From positions 1 to 6,391 of the forward strand of contig CAAEEC010000328.1 in NCBI GenBank assembly GCA_900754755.1: DNA of 6,391 bases, written 5' to 3'. Under the pieces are notes generated by a model, which saw only the letters and a program-made list of their open reading frames with translations, ran no database searches and was not told where the DNA came from. The DNA is from Clostridia bacterium (GTDB lineage: Bacteria; Bacillota; Clostridia; Christensenellales; Aristaeellaceae). Every line of letters begins with the position of its first letter. The first letter of the stretch is position 1. Below, in pieces: positions 5,644-6,391 of the stretch. The position numbers were made by a program, and so were the translations under genes.

Positions 5644-6391
5644 ATGCGCGCAAAACATGTTTGGCTGCTTCCCTGCGGCGTGCTGGCGGTTTTGCTCCTG
5701 TCGTCATGTTCTTTGTTGCCAGAAGAGGAAACGCCGCGAAGCGCCCCCATTCTCCGCTCATATGAGGGAGAAACGTTTGATTTTGCGTTCGTGGAACGGG
5801 GCGATCTCGTTTTGAGCGAGCGCATCTCCTGCACCTACGTGCCGGTGCAAAGCGCCTCGCTATCCTTTGGCCTTGGGGGCGAATACGTGGATGAGATCTT
5901 TGTACATGTAGGTGACGCGGTAGAAGAAGGACAACTGCTCGGTCAACTGGAGCTTTCTTCTATCGAAGAACAAATTGCCAGCGCGGAGAACTCCATTGCG
6001 GAACTGCGCTTGCGGCTGGAGTATCTGGAAGAAGAGCGCGCATTGGCGTTGCGCCAAGCGGAGCTATCGGCAGACCCAACCGCGGAACCGCAGGCGTTGC
6101 AAGAAGCGCTCATTTTGGTGGAAGAAGAATACGACGCGCGCCGGCAATCCTACGAAGATTCCCTGTATTTGCAGGAACTCACGCTGGAAACGTTGAATCG
6201 CCGCTTAAGCGAACGCCAGATCCGTGCGCCTTTTGCCGGCACCGTGACGTATGTTCGCAACTATAGCGAAGGGGCGCGTAGCGTATTTGGAGAAAACGCC
6301 GTGACCGTGGCCGATTCCACCCTATCCTTGTTTCGGGCGGATACGGATCAATGGGCCCGTTTTTCCCCGGGCGACGAAGTGGATGTCGTCG
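5644..6391 (+). CDS. HlyD/MacA-type membrane fusion lipoprotein (efflux adaptor), N-terminal part
   Basis: An open frame that continues past the right edge; 249 whole codons are visible. The signal peptide ends in a lipobox LSSC (19-22), so Cys22 should be lipidated and the protein anchored to the outer face of the membrane. The first half of a lipoyl/biotinyl-like domain (about 70-103) has the typical VGDAVEEGQLLGQLE. An antiparallel helical hairpin follows (helix about 106-142, turn ADPTAEP at 143-149, helix about 150-190). The second lipoyl half begins at QIRAPFAGTVTYV (192-204), and a beta-barrel domain is starting at the cut. This is the domain order of periplasmic adaptors such as MacA and of Gram-positive relatives such as YknX, which work with ABC transporters of the MacB type. 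The usual adaptor tip pattern R-x3-L-x6-S/T is not complete: Arg137 and Leu141 fit but residue 148 is Glu. ATPase and permease genes are expected downstream (inference). Confidence 0.9.
   Translation, partial: MRAKHVWLLPCGVLAVLLLSSCSLLPEEETPRSAPILRSYEGETFDFAFVERGDLVLSERISCTYVPVQSASLSFGLGGEYVDEIFVHVGDAVEEGQLLGQLELSSIEEQIASAENSIAELRLRLEYLEEERALALRQAELSADPTAEPQALQEALILVEEEYDARRQSYEDSLYLQELTLETLNRRLSERQIRAPFAGTVTYVRNYSEGARSVFGENAVTVADSTLSLFRADTDQWARFSPGDEVDVV

Noticed and set aside
5975..6196. Arg/Lys-rich + strand open frame inside the adaptor gene
   Set aside because: It is out of frame with a clear membrane fusion protein that is open from 5644 to the edge.
1..6391. Search for CRISPR arrays, insertion sequences, tRNA/rRNA genes and phage or toxin-antitoxin features
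   Set aside because: No spaced direct repeats, inverted terminal repeats, transposase, structured RNA gene or small two-gene module was seen; the only direct repeat worth noting is the 21-base pair at 1788-1829.

Overview
The window reads as a piece of chromosome from an anaerobic, low-to-mid GC Bacillota (Firmicutes). It is probably a gut or sediment Clostridia-type organism, possibly of the Christensenellales/Oscillospirales kind. This is inferred from strong AGGAGG-type ribosome binding sites, sigma-A-like promoters, a class II (adenosylcobalamin-dependent) ribonucleotide reductase, short Gram-positive style signal peptides, and a lipoprotein version of a membrane fusion protein. The taxonomy is inference; no marker gene in the window fixes it.

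All genes lie on the + strand, in four blocks. (1) 1-982: the last ~303 codons of a class II ribonucleoside-triphosphate reductase (nrdJ), closed by a long-stem intrinsic terminator. (2) 983-1938: a monocistronic unit with an extended -10 promoter, a leader hairpin touching the Shine-Dalgarno, a small very acidic secreted protein of unknown function, then a tandem hairpin and a strong terminator. (3) 1939-4152: a 728-residue cytoplasmic glycoside hydrolase of the GH78 alpha-L-rhamnosidase type. It starts only 27 bases after the terminator T-run and has no promoter of its own that I can see. (4) 4153-6391: a TTGACA-type promoter and then two tightly spaced genes, a secreted protein with a peptidoglycan-binding-like module and a lipoprotein HlyD/MacA-like membrane fusion protein that runs off the right edge.

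The last two genes are 8 bases apart, with the second Shine-Dalgarno overlapping the first stop codon, so they are very likely co-transcribed. They look like the front end of a cell-envelope export system whose ABC ATPase and permease would lie just beyond the window (inference). The other blocks seem functionally unrelated: deoxynucleotide synthesis, an unknown secreted factor, and glycan hydrolysis.

I found no tRNA or rRNA gene, CRISPR array, insertion sequence or integration site. No feature amounts to a clearly new biological system. The best leads are the envelope operon, the promoterless position of the GH78 gene behind a terminator, and the acidic secreted protein.
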